From the NCBI GenBank assembly GCA_008828725.1, contig MEHQ01002851.1, positions 1 to 64,000 on the forward strand: a DNA stretch of 64,000 nt, in the 5' to 3' direction. This document shows, in pieces, positions 22,820-36,100 of this stretch. The stretch comes from Saccharina japonica (taxonomy: Eukaryota > Sar > Phaeophyceae > Laminariales > Laminariaceae). The notes beneath the pieces were generated by a model. That model did no database searches. It was not told the origin of the DNA and was given only the letters and a program-made list of their open reading frames with translations. The translations under genes were made by a program, and so were the position numbers. The stretch's first letter is position 1; every line of letters begins with the position of its first letter.

Positions 22820-23640
22820 GAGTTAAGAATCTCTTGTTCTTCGTGAGACAGGAATTATTTATAATGTAAGACTGGGTGTGTTCCACACTATTTTCGGTAC
22901 AAAATAAATCCCATTCTAATTTGTGTCCCCAAAACCTCCAGTCTCAAATTCTTGATCAGATTCTCAACATCTGTCGCGCACTGCTGTATAGGTATACGAG
23001 GTACATAGAGAACATCAGGATGATAATGATTTACCATGTACCAGGTAGTGTAGGCGCCTTATATGGGCCCTGGAGAGGGGCTATATAGAGCGGCACCCGC
23101 CCCCCTATTGAGAGTTTCAGTCCTGTCGGCCGATTTTGACCCGCCTTATCTCGAGTGATCGCCTTATTAATAGCCATGTCGCCTTGTATATGCCCCACTG
23201 CTGGATGTAGATACGTATGTACCTGGTATGTTATATGATGTACGTACTCTGTCTGTAGATCTGCACCCCTTGGACGTAAATGTAAGGATCGTTATGTATT
23301 GACACTATCACACCAACGGTCCGTATATTCTCGCCCATAGTGACCAATACACAGATCTAGATCTACGACAGCAGTAGATGTGCAAACCACAGCAGCAGCC
23401 GTGCTGTGGACTCGTAATTATCGTGCGAACATACGAAGTATTATATGGACCGTACAGCACTGTTTGTCCAATCTGTTTTCGGCTAACAACTTTCGAAATA
23501 CGACGAATTGCAAGACAAGCTGACCACAGTAGTCGTGCTCACCAGCGCTGAGCGAACGAATATTGTTTTAGCAGGCAATTTTTTCTGCCACTCTAAAATC
23601 AAGTAAGTTACAGGTTGTCGAGGGCACGATCATACGTAAC
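22820..23640. other. Stretch without a supported gene
   Basis: Contains a loose second copy of the piggyBac-MITE core (22886-22935) and several CCTGGTA/TACCAGG words; otherwise nothing recognised. Confidence 0.3.
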
Positions 23641-23744
23641 CAAATCACCTATTTTGAACAAAATCGTGAATATTTAGCGACACGCCGTTCCGTTTCGTCA
23701 ATTCATTTGATATGCCGGATCGCCCTTTTTTGTCGTTTCGTACT

Positions 23745-24005
23745 TTTGTGCCGTTCCGTCCGTTGCATCGTTTCGTCCTTGTGCCGTTCCGTCTGTTGCA
23801 CCGTTTCGTCCTTTGTGCCGTTCCGTTCGTTGCACCGTTTCGTCCTTTGCGCCGTTTCGTCCGCTGCACCGTTTCGTCCTTTGTTCCGTTTCGTCCGCTG
23901 TACCGTTTCGACCATTTCACCGTTTCGTCCATTTTACCGTTTCGTCCATCGTATCGTTTCGTCCATCGTATCGTTTCGTCCTTTGTACCGTTTCGTCCGT
24001 TCTGC
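23745..24005. repeat. 17-bp minisatellite (CACCGTTTCGTCCTTTG)
   Basis: About 15 units of a 17-bp pyrimidine-rich motif. It ends about 30 bp before the splice acceptor at 24037, so it forms part of the upstream pyrimidine tract. The long Cys/Ser/Arg-rich frames over it arise from the period. Confidence 0.75.
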
Positions 24006-24037
24006 TTTTTTCGTTCTTTGTTTTCCTTTTTTTGGAG

Positions 24038-24162
24038 GCGTGCTTGCGGCCGGGTCCATCCGGGCGAGTGGCCGGCGTTGCTACAGCGGGAGATTTCTTC
24101 ACCCTCTTCCTCAGGGACGCCAGCGAATTTGCGGGTCTGTACCATACCACCCTCGGAGACAG
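24038..24162 (+). CDS. Exon: start of VASt-like domain
   Basis: Acceptor TTTTTTTGGAG at 24037 after a long pyrimidine tract; donor CAG/GTGGGT at 24163. The translation ends GDFF-TLFL-RDASEFAGLYHTTLGD, which fits the opening helix of VASt (GRAMD1/Lam, plant VAD1) domains: F..LF.D.S.F...YH...GD. Phase at the 3' end (two bases of a codon) does not fit the 29611 exon, so a short exon of about 15 residues is probably missing between them, as expected from the domain. Confidence 0.5.
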
Positions 24163-27100
24163 GTGGGTGGGTGGGTGGGGAGGGCATGGGGGGGGGGCGG
24201 TTTGGGGGGAGTGGGAGCGTGGGGTGCGGGAGAGGGTACGGCGGATGGGTGGGTGTTGGGAGGGGGTGGTACGCATACGTGCCGAGCCGTAGTGTATGAT
24301 CATCGACCTCGCCTCCATTACATGCCGGGGACGGAGCATGTCGGGTTTTCAGGCAGAATTGATAGCCAGTTGGGGAGGGGGGGGGATGGGGGAGGCGGGA
24401 TGTGGGTCGTCGGTCATGGAGAGGAGGGGAGTACGTGTATTCAGTTGTTGATACTTGTTGGATTCGGCTGGCGTATATGGGTGGCTCTGAGTGGTGTGTT
24501 TTTTTTCCTGTGCTACACTGTTTTTAACCAGGTGGTCGAGTTGCTACCCCTCGTGCTTTTTGGAGGGGTTACCTTAGGCTGTATCGCTGATACTGGGTGG
24601 ACCGACCTCGTACTGTTTTGGGTGGAAGGTGTTGAATATGCCGTTTGTTGGGTGGTAACTGATACGATGTAGGTCTGTGAGTTAGTTGCCTCGGTGCCAC
24701 GGCTACTTATACATGTGCGAGAGTTCAGCCAATCGGTAGAGGGGGCGTTGAGTTCGGACAGAAGGGTGTTATCTTGTGTTCACGCTCCGTTTCTCTCCGA
24801 CAGCGGTTCAAGGCGCAAGTCGAGTATTGGTGTTTTTCTTCGGTGGTTACCGGAGGTCCCGCACAGGCTTCGAACGCCGTTTGTTCGGTATTGAAAACCC
24901 TCCCGTTCCGGAAATATCGAGCTCTTGGTAACCTCTGATCGCACGATGTGCTAGAAAAGCAACTTCTTTCGAATTTACGGGGGGAATGTTTCGTAGTTTA
25001 GCGGCGGATGTAATAGGCCTACGTTTTACTCCATAACCTTATGTTTACCTTTATTTTGATAAATATGTGGTCCTATTTTATATGGTCCGCATAGTCAAAA
25101 CCCTATATGGTGTCTTAATAGTCAACCAATATATCCGTCGGTTCTGTAGGGTTTGTTGGATTTAGAGGTACGGGTATGGAAGTGTTACCGCACTTCAGAA
25201 GTTCCGGTACGGGTATGCAATTGTACGAATCACAGAAGTTCCGGGTATTTGTGACAGGCGTACGAATTATCGAAGTTCGTGGGGTTCGAAAATAGTTGTA
25301 CTTACCGGTATTGTGGAGGGGTTACAGACTACGAAGTTTGGTGGTAGGGTATAGATGTTAAGATCTTAAGAAGTTTCGGTACGGGTATGAAAGTGTTACA
25401 GACTCACAGGAGTTCGGTGTTGTATTGTGCACGGCGTACAGAAACTTAAGGAAGTTCCGTACGGCGTATGAAACTTGTACCGGTACCCCGGTATTGTGGC
25501 ACGGAGGTACATAACTTACAGAATTCCGGGTACTGGTATGAAGGTGTCGCTCAGACTGCAAGAAGTTCTTTGTGAGGTAGTAATCCGGAAAACCCTTATG
25601 TATCTCGTACGCATACTCAAATTATTACGAATACCGTACAGGCAATATAATATAACTCTGTCCGGCTGATTTTCTTATGCGAGACGAGGTGCTTCATACA
25701 CCTATTTTCAACATACGATCCGATCTTTTATATTTCTCCTTTTGAATATGAGCTCTTTTTTAGTTTTTCGTCCATTAGGTACCTGTTACTGCTGTACAGC
25801 AGTAGTACACGGACACTTCAAAAACAGCCGAAAGCTGGCCATTTGTGTGTTGGTGATGACAGGGTGCTCTCACGCTACATAACATAATAACGTTACATAT
25901 AAAACGAATCTCGAAGTTTATGATTCTCTAAATATCAGAGTTGGCTTTTTACACTATTAAATATTACCTGTTCTAATTTCGTGCCTCCTTTCTTGTGTCC
26001 TCGTGAAAGCGCGAGTGAACGACAAACAAAACCGAGTAGCTACGTACGTAGTACAGGTAGGACGATGCCGTAATGCGATGGTGTAGTACGACGTGAACGT
26101 ACGATTACGATACTTACATATGTTTACTATTATACGGATTAATATATAGGTATGTAATTCTATTACGCACTGTTCGTCATTTCATATTTTTAATGAATAT
26201 ATATAGTATGTAATATCATACGCACCTGTTACACAGTCTAATATCAATATTATTAATAGAACGTATCATTTTCATCTTTGGGCGGCGAAATGTGCTCGGT
26301 TTATGAGTGGTTGTGAGCGGAGGGGGTGGCACAATGTAATTTCGTTATTTCGTTTTTGGTGTGACATGACGTCAGAATGCATATCATCACTCCTCAACAA
26401 ATACGTCAGGAGACGGCACTTTCACTCCTTGACTGACGGCAATTTGTCTTTTTTATCCTTGACTGACGCCAAACTACAAGTTTTTAGTGTCGAACACTCG
26501 GATCCAAACCCTTGACCGATGCTCGTTTCCCCTTGACTGACCGTCTCCTGACATCTGTACCGGCACCCAGGGTATTGTGCCGAGGGTATACCCTTACCCG
26601 GGGTATTGTGCCAAAGGTCTTACAGAACTTACAGAAGTTCCGGGTACGGGTATGAATGTCTTACAGAACTTACAGAAGTTCCGGGTTAGGGTATGAAACC
26701 CTTACAGAACTCACAGAAGTTCCGGGTATTGTGGCACGGGCGTACAGAACTCACAGAAGTTCCGGGCAGGTACAAAAACGTTGTACCGGTACCCCGGGTA
26801 TTGTGAAACGGGGCGTACAGAACTTACAGAAGTTCCGGGTACGGGTATGAAGGTCGTACAGAACTTACAGAAGTTCCGGGTAAGGGTATCAAACCCTTAC
26901 AGAACTCACAGAAGTTCTCTGTAGGGTAATACCCGGGGTAAATACCCCGGGTATGGTTCTGTAGGTACCCTACAGAACATAACCTTGAAATATATGGTGT
27001 CTTAGGACGTAGGGGGATACCTGGTTTTTGGGGTCCTTTGTGGGTTCTGAAAATTGTCGTTTGGCCCCCAGTAATGCTTGATTGTACGTACTCTTCGTTA

Positions 27101-30100
27101 GTAAAGCACACAGCAGTTCGAGCCACAAAGGGGCCAGTCAGATACACGCAATTGGATGCAAATACCTGCCCAACTAGTAACTAAGTCGGCAGCTTGTATA
27201 TGGTAAGCCAACTCACAGCCCTATATACTAACAATGGAACCTATCCAGCCAACTAATGATTAGTCGGCGACCTAAAGTAAGCCAAATCACAGCCCTATAT
27301 ACTGATCATGGAACCTACCTAGTCAACTAGTGACTAGCCGGTGGCGTATTAATCAGCCAACTCACAGCCTTATATACTACCAGGTGTTAACACTCATCGA
27401 ACCTAACTAGCCAACTAATAACTAGCCGGTAATTTATAGTCAGCCAACTCACAGTCTTACGTACTATTAATAATCATGGAATCTACCTAGTTAAGTAGTA
27501 ACTAAGTCGGTGACTTAAAGTCAGCCAACTCAAAGCCCTATATTATAATCATGGGACCTATCTAGCCAACTAACAACTAGTAGTAGTGGTCGACTTTTAA
27601 TACGCCAAACTCGCAGCCCTATAGCTTGGAGCATGTGTATTAAAACAGGTGGCGCTCGTTCGCGGTCGTTGAAGCAGCTGTTGTTGTTGCTGCTGCTGTC
27701 GTTGTTGGTGTTTTTGTCGTATGTTCTGCCCGAGTTGACCCTTTTGTCCGCCCTCATCCTCTCACGTTCTGTTCCGCGGTCCGTTCTACGTTCTGTTTCG
27801 CGCCCTGTTCCGTGTATATGTACCCCTCTTCGCCCTCCCCCCCGCGTTCTGTTCCGTGGTCCGTTCCGCGGTCTTTTCCGCGGTCTGTGCCGTGCTCGAT
27901 GGGGTGTCCTCTCCGCTCTTGCCAGGGCGTACAAGGAATGGCCGTGGGAAGAGGATGGGCAGAAGCAGTATGAGGGGTCTCTCCGTAAGGTGGGCCGATA
28001 AAGAGGAAAGCACGTTACTGATGGTGGTTGGTAGTGGTGATGGTGGCGGTGGTGGTGGTGTTGGTATTGGGGTGTGTGTGGCGTTGACGCGTGCTACGAT
28101 AGAGGTACTGTTGTACCGTTTTTTGGCCGAAGCATTTTCTGAATGGCGGCGCTCCTTAAGGGCCCATATTAACGAATACAAAATAAATTCAATTTGGAAA
28201 AAAAATAAAATTCAAATACGCGTTTCATTGGTCAACACACGCACCAGCACCAAAGATTAGGATCTTGGGGTATAATCTTGGGTGGTGGTGCGGGTTCTGA
28301 CCAATGAAAAGCGGATTTGATTTTTTTTTTTTCCCTAAAAATAGGGCCCGTTTTAACGAAGAAAAAAAAACAATTTGGAAAAAAAAAAAAACGAATCCGC
28401 TTTTCATTGGTCAGAACCCGCACCACCACCCAATATTATACCCCAAGATCCTAATCTTTGGTGCTGGTGCGTGTGTTGACCAATGAAACGCGTATTTGAA
28501 TTTTATTTTTTTCCAAGTTGAATTTTTTTTGTTCTTCGTTAATATCGGCCCTAAGGGCCCGTTTCAACGAAGAAGAAAAAAAATCAATTTGGGAAAAAAA
28601 ATATTCAAATTCGCTTTTCATTGGTCAACACACGCACCAGCACCAAAGATTAGGATCTTGAGGTATAATATTGGTTGGTGGTGCGGGTTCTGACCAATGA
28701 AAAGCGGATTTTTTTTTTTTTTTTCTAAATTGATTTTTTTTTTTTCTTCGTTATAACGGGCCCTAACCCGAAATCGTCGAAATTTGGTTTATGTGTTGCA
28801 ATAGTTTTCGTTTTATACTTCAGGCCATGGGAGGTCATTGCTCACCGGGCAGCGCTTTTGTGTTTCTTCCTATAATCAGTTTTTGGGTGAGATACAGAGC
28901 TCCTATACTATAATCAAGTGATAAATCCTGGTGAGCCTCTACCGTAACTCGCGTCCATTGTTGCTGTTGTTGTTGTTGTTGTTGTTGTCGCTGCTGCTGG
29001 GGGGGGGTGGGGGCGGAGATGAGGATGGTGCCGTCGTTGTGGTTGTGGTTGTTGTTGTTGTTGTTGTTGTTGCTGTTGTTGTCTTAGCGTTTGTGTGTCG
29101 TTTTGTTACTTTCTGTCCGTTCTGTGCTGATTAGGTTTCGATTTTGTTATTTTTTATTACTCGTTATGCTTCTTTTTGGGGGCTTTTACTACTGTGCACC
29201 ACCGTGGCCGCCACGCCTCTGCCGCCCTGCTGCAGCAGTTCTCTCGCGCCCGACGCCAAGCCTTGGGAGCACTACCCATACATATGTATGTACGCACGAC
29301 GGTGCTGCTGCTGCTGCTGCCTACACGCCTATTATCTTAGGTTTGATTTTCCTCCTTTTTCGCCCTATGATACGTTATTTTGCCGCTTGTTTCCTTTTTT
29401 TTCTCTATTACTACCTTGTTTTCTTAAATTTTCTTAAAATCTATATATATATATTTGCTTATTTTCTTTTTTTTATTTCTACCTTTTTTTCTTCAAACCT
29501 TGATATATTTGCTTATGTTGCAGTTGTGCTTGCTAGTCTTCTTTTTGTTTTTCCTCTTTCTTAATTTCTTACAATTTACTGTTTTCTTCCTTGTCATTTT
29601 TATGTTTCAGGTGCAATTCATGTCCCCGGTTCGAAACGCCCCCGAACTTAGCAATGAAACCCGCGTTGACGAGGAGCAGCGGTGGGTGTCTCGGGGGCAC
29701 TCTCAGGCCACCCTGGAGATAAGGAGGAAGCTGCCCGATTTGAGAGATGGCAACCGTGAGTGTTGTCGCTCCATCATTCATGGTTGTTGTTCGTAGGAGA
29801 TCAGCCGGCGTTCCCGATGGCTTGGCAGGTGGTCCTCGTGCCTACTAAAATTCAATTACGTCGGCTTCAATTATCACCGAGTGCATATACTTGTTCGTAG
29901 AGACTTTTTTCTTACAATATAACAAAACGTGGGGTTCAATTCTCGCCGAGTGCAAATATACTCGTAGAGACTTTTTTTTCTTGCATAAAAATCGAGTAGC
30001 GGGAAGCGCGAGAGCGTGGTGAGTCAGCAATACTATTCGATGAGTGAGAATCGACGAGCAGTCCGTGGGAATGCTGCATGTGTATGTACCCTACGTGTGC

Positions 30101-33100
30101 GCGATAAAAAAATGGAGGCATATCTATATCTGGGGGGGGGGGGAGGGACGACACCTACCTGTGGTCTGTGACCACGGCATGCCCAGAAGAAGCTGGAAAG
30201 TAAAAGTGATGATCAAAAAATAAATAACATAGGAAGGAAGGAAGGAGGTGCTGGATGTGAGTGAGATATGACGCATGCTACGGTAGGGGTGTGTACACCA
30301 TTTTTGCCTTGTGAGGGTGGTGACTTGAGGAGCTCTATACTAATAGTAAGTCAAAAACTGATTTTGTTGTTTTTTGGAGGAAAACAAAAAGCGCTAAATC
30401 TACCCGATGAACTAATCCGGTGGCCTTTAAAGTATAACAACGAAAAAACATTGCAACCCAAAATAACGCCATTTTGACGATTTTGGAGTTTAACCCCTTA
30501 AGAACCGGTCCCACCTTTTTGGGGACAGACTACTTGGAATAAGTGTGGGGCATTTTTTTTCAGTTCTAAATGGGTTAAGGAGCCCTCCCTCGTCATTCAG
30601 AAAGCGTTTCAGCCAAAAAAAGGTACAGTACCTCTATCGTTGCAACCGTGAGCGTTCTTGTTCCTGTGCTCTTTCTTGCTCTTAGGGGATGGGGAGGAAG
30701 CTGCCAGATTTTAGACACGGCGTGGGATGCCGATGACGATGGTGGTGGTTGGATGGCCGTTTCTGATGATAGTTTCAGAGCAGCAAAAACAAAAATATTA
30801 CGCAAAAATGAAGTAATTACGAAAAGCTCCAGTAAAGAAATGCACCGTTTTGAGCGAAACCTAATCGATTAAGAGAAGCTCCGGGAAGTAATGCGCCGTT
30901 TGAGCAAATAGAAACAAAGAACGAAAATGCAATTCACAAAAATAGATGCTCCATTGTAATAGCCCACCGTGCTCGATGTTCAACTGGACCGATGCGGGTG
31001 ACTTGAGCAAACGGCGGCGCCGGTGGCTGTGGTGTTTTTTTTTTACCCGTGCTACGGGTATGAATAGGAGTAGCACCACGGACAGATAGATCATGATCTG
31101 TAGATCAGCTAGATCCTAACGGTGGTTTCGACCCGAGCTTTTTACCCTTGCTGCGGTGGAGGGGTGGCGCCACAGATAGATATATCATGATCTGTAGATC
31201 ATCTAGATCCTAACGGTGGCTTCGAGCCGATCTTTTGACCCTTACTGCTGCAGAGGGGTACATAGCAGCATTTTTTCTTTGAGACTTCCACAACTCGGAC
31301 GGACAGATCATCTACAGATAATCTACAGATAGATCATGATCTGTAAAAAATATAGGTCCTAGCCTTCCGTCGTGAGATGATGTGCAGGATCTGCACATAC
31401 AGCGGAAATCCAACGCGTTTTGTTTGCTGTTGTCTCGTTGGCAGGGTCCTGTGCCGTTGTGAGCCCCCCCCCCCCCCAATAAATATATGATATATTTATA
31501 GGTTGGGTTGGCGTCGGTTGGCAACGACGCTGTAAAACACGCCACTCGCTGCGTGAGCTAGACAACCAGGGTGCCGTTTTTTTTTGTTATTTTTTTTTGG
31601 CGGTCACCAAAGCTGGCGGTCGAGTAGATCATTTGTGCGGGGTGGAGAACCTTTGTTCCGCACAAGGGGAATGGTCGTATCACGTAGTGTTAATATGGTA
31701 AGGCGTCCGCGAGGCAGTTACATAGTAAAACCCATTGCTGTCTCCGGAAGTGGCCACACCAGAAATTAAATTAACTCATTGAAGCTGTCGTCCATATGCA
31801 AGTCCGCCTCAGAGGCGGTTCTTAGCAGGATGCAGCTCACCCTCCATGCGACTCGCCCAATACCTCACGGCGTTTCGCGCTTGGTGCAAGCAATGTCTGC
31901 CTGGTTGGTGAAAACCCAACGCGCTCCGTCCCGGCATTGTAGGGATGCGAGGGTCTATGGTCATATGACTACGGCCGTGCACAACATGAGTACACCCCCC
32001 CACCCCCCCCCCCCCCGTCCCATTACTTCGTCTTCCCCGAATTCGAAAAATAAATACAGTAATTATCCCCTCGAATTATATACGGGGGAAGAAGTGAAGT
32101 ATGGGATCAATGGTCCATGGCCTTACGAAGACGGGAGATTATATCGAGGCCATCTAGGTAAGGAAAGGACCGTGGAGTAAGGGAGGGGTGGCGGCACCGA
32201 TAGCGGGCGGTGTTTCCACCCTGTCATCCCATACTATCGGGAAAAAAAAACTGTCGACAAGATACAAACGGATCCTCGGAGAAGGAGATCGTAGATAGCT
32301 CCAAAACAATCCCCGATCCCCATACCGAGAACCGCCTCATCGTAGACGAGCACGTGGCTTATGTCAGCTCGTATGTAGTATTTTCTCCCCGAATTCGGAA
32401 AATAAATCATTACCCCCCTCAGGTTAAATTTGTGATCTTCGCCCTTCTTTCTCTCTCTCTTTATTCATACCAGGTACATATTTTGGGAGACGTTTGCTTT
32501 TCTAAATGTTTTTTTTTCACTTGCTGTAATAACATGTTTCCGGTTTGACGCGCGACCCCGTTTTTTTTTTGTCCGTTGGCAGACACCCCCCCCCCCCCCC
32601 CCCCCCCTCACACTCCCTTCCACTAATTTAGACTGGACACGAGCTTTAATTTAACTTTCGCACCCCCCTTGCCTCCACCCCCTACCCTTTCCCCCGCTTT
32701 CTCCAACTGTGTAGTGCTTGCGACCTTCACCCCCCCTCCCACCGTGCTCCGTCTCGAAAGGGATGCGTGGTCAATGGTCAAATGACTAAGGCAAGCAACA
32801 AATGAGTACGCCCCCCCCCCCNGGGGGGGGGGGCGTACTCATTTGTTGCTTGCCTTAGTCATTTGACCATTGACCACGCATCCCTTTCGAGACGGAGCAC
32901 GGTGGGAGGGGGGGTGAAGGTCGCAAGCACTACACAGTTGGAGAAAGCGGGGGAAAGGGTAGGGGGTGGAGGCAAGGGGGGTGCGAAAGTTAAATTAAAG
33001 CTCGTGTCCAGTCTAAATTAGTGGAAGGGAGTGTGAGGGGGGGGGGGGGGGGGGGGGGTGTCTGCCAACGGACAAAAAAAAAACGGGGTCGCGCGTCAAA

Positions 33101-36100
33101 CCGGAAACATGTTATTACACAAGTGAAAACAAAAACATTTAGAAAGCAAAACGTCTCCCCAAAATATGTACCTGGTACGAATAAAGAGAGAGAGAAAGAA
33201 GGGCGAAGATCACATCAAAAATTTAACCTGAGGGGGGTTAAGATTTATTTTCGCGAATTCGGGGAGAAAATACTAACATACGAGCTGAACATACAGCCAC
33301 GTGCTCGTCTACGATGAGGCGGTTCTCGGTATGGGGATCGGGGATTGTTTTGGAACTATCTACGATCTCCTTCTCCGAGGATCCGTTTGTATCTTGTCGA
33401 CAGTTCTTCTTTTCAGATAGTATGGGATGAAAGGGTGGAAACACCTCCCGCTGTCGGTGCTGCCACCCCTCCCTTACTCCACGGTCCTTTCCTTACCTAG
33501 ATGGCCTCGATATAATCTCCCGTCTTCGTAAGGCCATGGGCCGTTGATCCCATACTTCACTTCTTCCCCGTAATATAATTCGAGGGGATAATTACTGTAT
33601 TTTCTTTTCGAATTCGGGGAAGACGAAGTAATGGGACGGGGGGGGGGGGGGTGGGGGGGTGTACTCATGTTGTGCACGGCCGTAGTCATATGACCATAGA
33701 CCCTCGCATCCCTACAATGCCGGGACGGAGCGCGTTGGGTTTTCACCAACCAGGCAGACATTGCTTGCACCAAGCGCGAAACGCCGTGAGGTATTGGGCG
33801 AGTCGCATGGAGGGTGAGCTGCATCCTGCTAAGAACCGCCTCTGAGGCGGACTTGCATATGGACGACAGCTTCAATGAGTTAATTTAATTTCTGGTGTGG
33901 CCACTTCCGGAGACAGCAATGGGTTTTACTATGTAACTGCCTCGCGGACGCCTTACCATATTAACACTACGTGATACGACCATTCCCCTTGTGCGGAACA
34001 AAGGTTCTCCACCCCGCACAAATGATCTACTCGACCGCCAGCTTTGGTGACCGCCAAAAAAAAATAACAAAAAAAAACGGCACCCTGGTTGTCTAGCTCA
34101 CGCAGCGAGTGGCGTGTTTTACAGCGTCGTTGCCAACCGACGCCAACCCAACCTATAAATATATCATATATTTATTGGGGGGGGGGGGGGCTCACAACGG
34201 CACAGGTGGTTTGGTGGTGGAGCGGTTGTTGTGTGGCACTTGGAACGTGCTCTGCCTGCTGCAGGTGTATATGCGTCTGTCTCTGTCTGTCTGTCTGTCT
34301 TGTTTGGCTAATTGTCTGTCTGTCTATCTCTCTGTCTCTTTTGTCTGTCTCTTTGCTTGTCCCCCTCTCCCTCTCCCTCTTCTCCCTCTCCCACCCGCTC
34401 TTCCCATTCGCGCTACCGCCACCGCAACTGCTGCCGCCTCACCCGCTCTCCGTGACTTGACCTACTTTTTCACGAAACGCCTCCCTCTGCCCTCCAACTC
34501 CCCCGATGCTTTTCCTTTTTTTTGAGGAGGGCTGCATATACCTCGGCCCAACTCGGACAAAACGGATCATACCTCGGGCAGATGATATAGATTAGACAGA
34601 TCATTCCCACAGCTCATGATCTAGCTCTTTCAGGGAAAATATATCCCTGATCTGTATGATCTGTATGATCTGCATGCTCTGTATGATATGTATGATCTGT
34701 ATGATCTGTGTGATATATATGATCTGTATGATCTGTATGATCTGTATGATCTGTATTATCTAGATCATGTCGCCGGGTGGGACCCGTGTGTTGAGCATAA
34801 TCTACAGTAGGGCATAGTCTCCTGGATTGGATCTGTTCCGTACAGATCCTGCGCAAGTATATCATAACGGCAGATTTTAGGATCTAGATGATCTACGTAG
34901 ATCATGATCTGGGAGCCGTATGTTGAGCACAATCTACAGTAGAGCATAGTCTCCTGGGTTGGATCTGTACCGTACAGATCCTGCGCAAAGATCTCATAAC
35001 GGCAGATTTTAGGATCTAAATGGTCTACGTAGATCATGATCTGGGAGCCGTATGTTGAGCATGATCTACAGCAGTGAGACATAGTCTCCTGGGTTGGATC
35101 TGTGCCGTACAGATCCTGCGCAAATATCTCATAACGGTAGTTTTTAGGATCTAGATCATCTACGTACGTAGATCGTGATATGATCTACGTACTGTAGATC
35201 GTGATCTATCTGCCCGAGGTGTGAAATGGTCGAAATACGCGTAGCGTTTTTACCACTAAAACTGTTTATAGCCCTATATAGCCCTAAGCCCGACCGCATA
35301 CAGGACATTTCCTCAAAATGGAGACGGAATGAGGAGTGTAAGCGTGTAGACTATCGACCGTATGTTGTTGTCGCAGCTTGGAATGTTAGCCAATTTTTGG
35401 TCAAAGCTGAGCCAAGGCGCTGACTTGCCATGAAACGCTGCTACGTATATATATACATATGTATGAACATACTTTACAGTTAAGAAATAAAATAAAACGT
35501 CGGCTGTGATGACGCCAAGGATTTTGTCGAAACTCGTTTTTCCAAGCTGCGCATATACTACTATATTTGGCTCACGTATATATACTAAAAAAAAAAAACA
35601 ACAACAACAACAGTTGTGAGCTCAAAGATTTCGTCGAAGCTCATCTTTGCTAGCTGAGTGTAATACTTCGATCGCGCGTACTTACGGATTTTATATGTCC
35701 TCATGTAGGGTGTATATCTCGTATGAGGGGGACACAATCTGAGGCTGTAGAATTCAGGAAGCGTGCGTCTATTTGTGGGGGGAGAAATAATTAAAATTAA
35801 ATTAAAATTAAAATTTATATTGTCTGATGTCTCGTAGATTTCTGGGGTGAGCTTCAGTATACTCCAAGATCCTACTCGTATGATATTGGATTAAAGAGGC
35901 CATTACATTTCCGGCTAGCGTGAGCGTGAGTCAGTCGCACACATCAGGACAACTGAAAGAGGTAGATGGTGGATTACGGGGCAGGCTCCGATAGACACAG
36001 CTAAGCCACAGCAGAACAGCGCAGATGGGTGTGTCACCCACGCACGGTGTTACCTGCTGGTGTTTATTAGGCAGAGTTGTAACGTTGTGCTCTCTGCACA

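Larger units (their letters stand above)
24163..29610 (+). other. Long repeat-filled intron (or intergenic) interval
   Basis: Holds GC-skewed simple sequence (24170-24450), the ACAGAAGTTCCGGGTA repeats, an 85-bp tandem array, a GACGC-ended MITE with a nested Harbinger-like cluster, and GTT microsatellites. No convincing further exon was found, though one short VASt exon is expected. Confidence 0.4.
31448..34206. repeat. Near-perfect palindrome, arms of about 1.37 kb, centred on N at 32822
   Basis: 31448-32821 and 32823-34206 are reverse complements at about 98 percent; differences are mostly single-base indels. The arms contain R1, an R2 fragment next to the centre and a poly-C run at the centre. 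Sequence just outside the arms is unrelated. Either a foldback (hairpin) read or a scaffold join, or a recent inverted duplication. Confidence 0.85.

Noticed and set aside
23645-24187. 180-residue Arg/Lys/Gly-rich minus-strand frame and Cys/Phe/Arg-rich plus frames
   Set aside because: Generated by the 17-bp minisatellite; all frames are open.
30685-30725. Second copy of the VASt exon (GGAGGAAGCTGCCAGATTTTAG)
   Set aside because: Only about 35 bases resemble 29719-29750; too short to call a duplicated exon.
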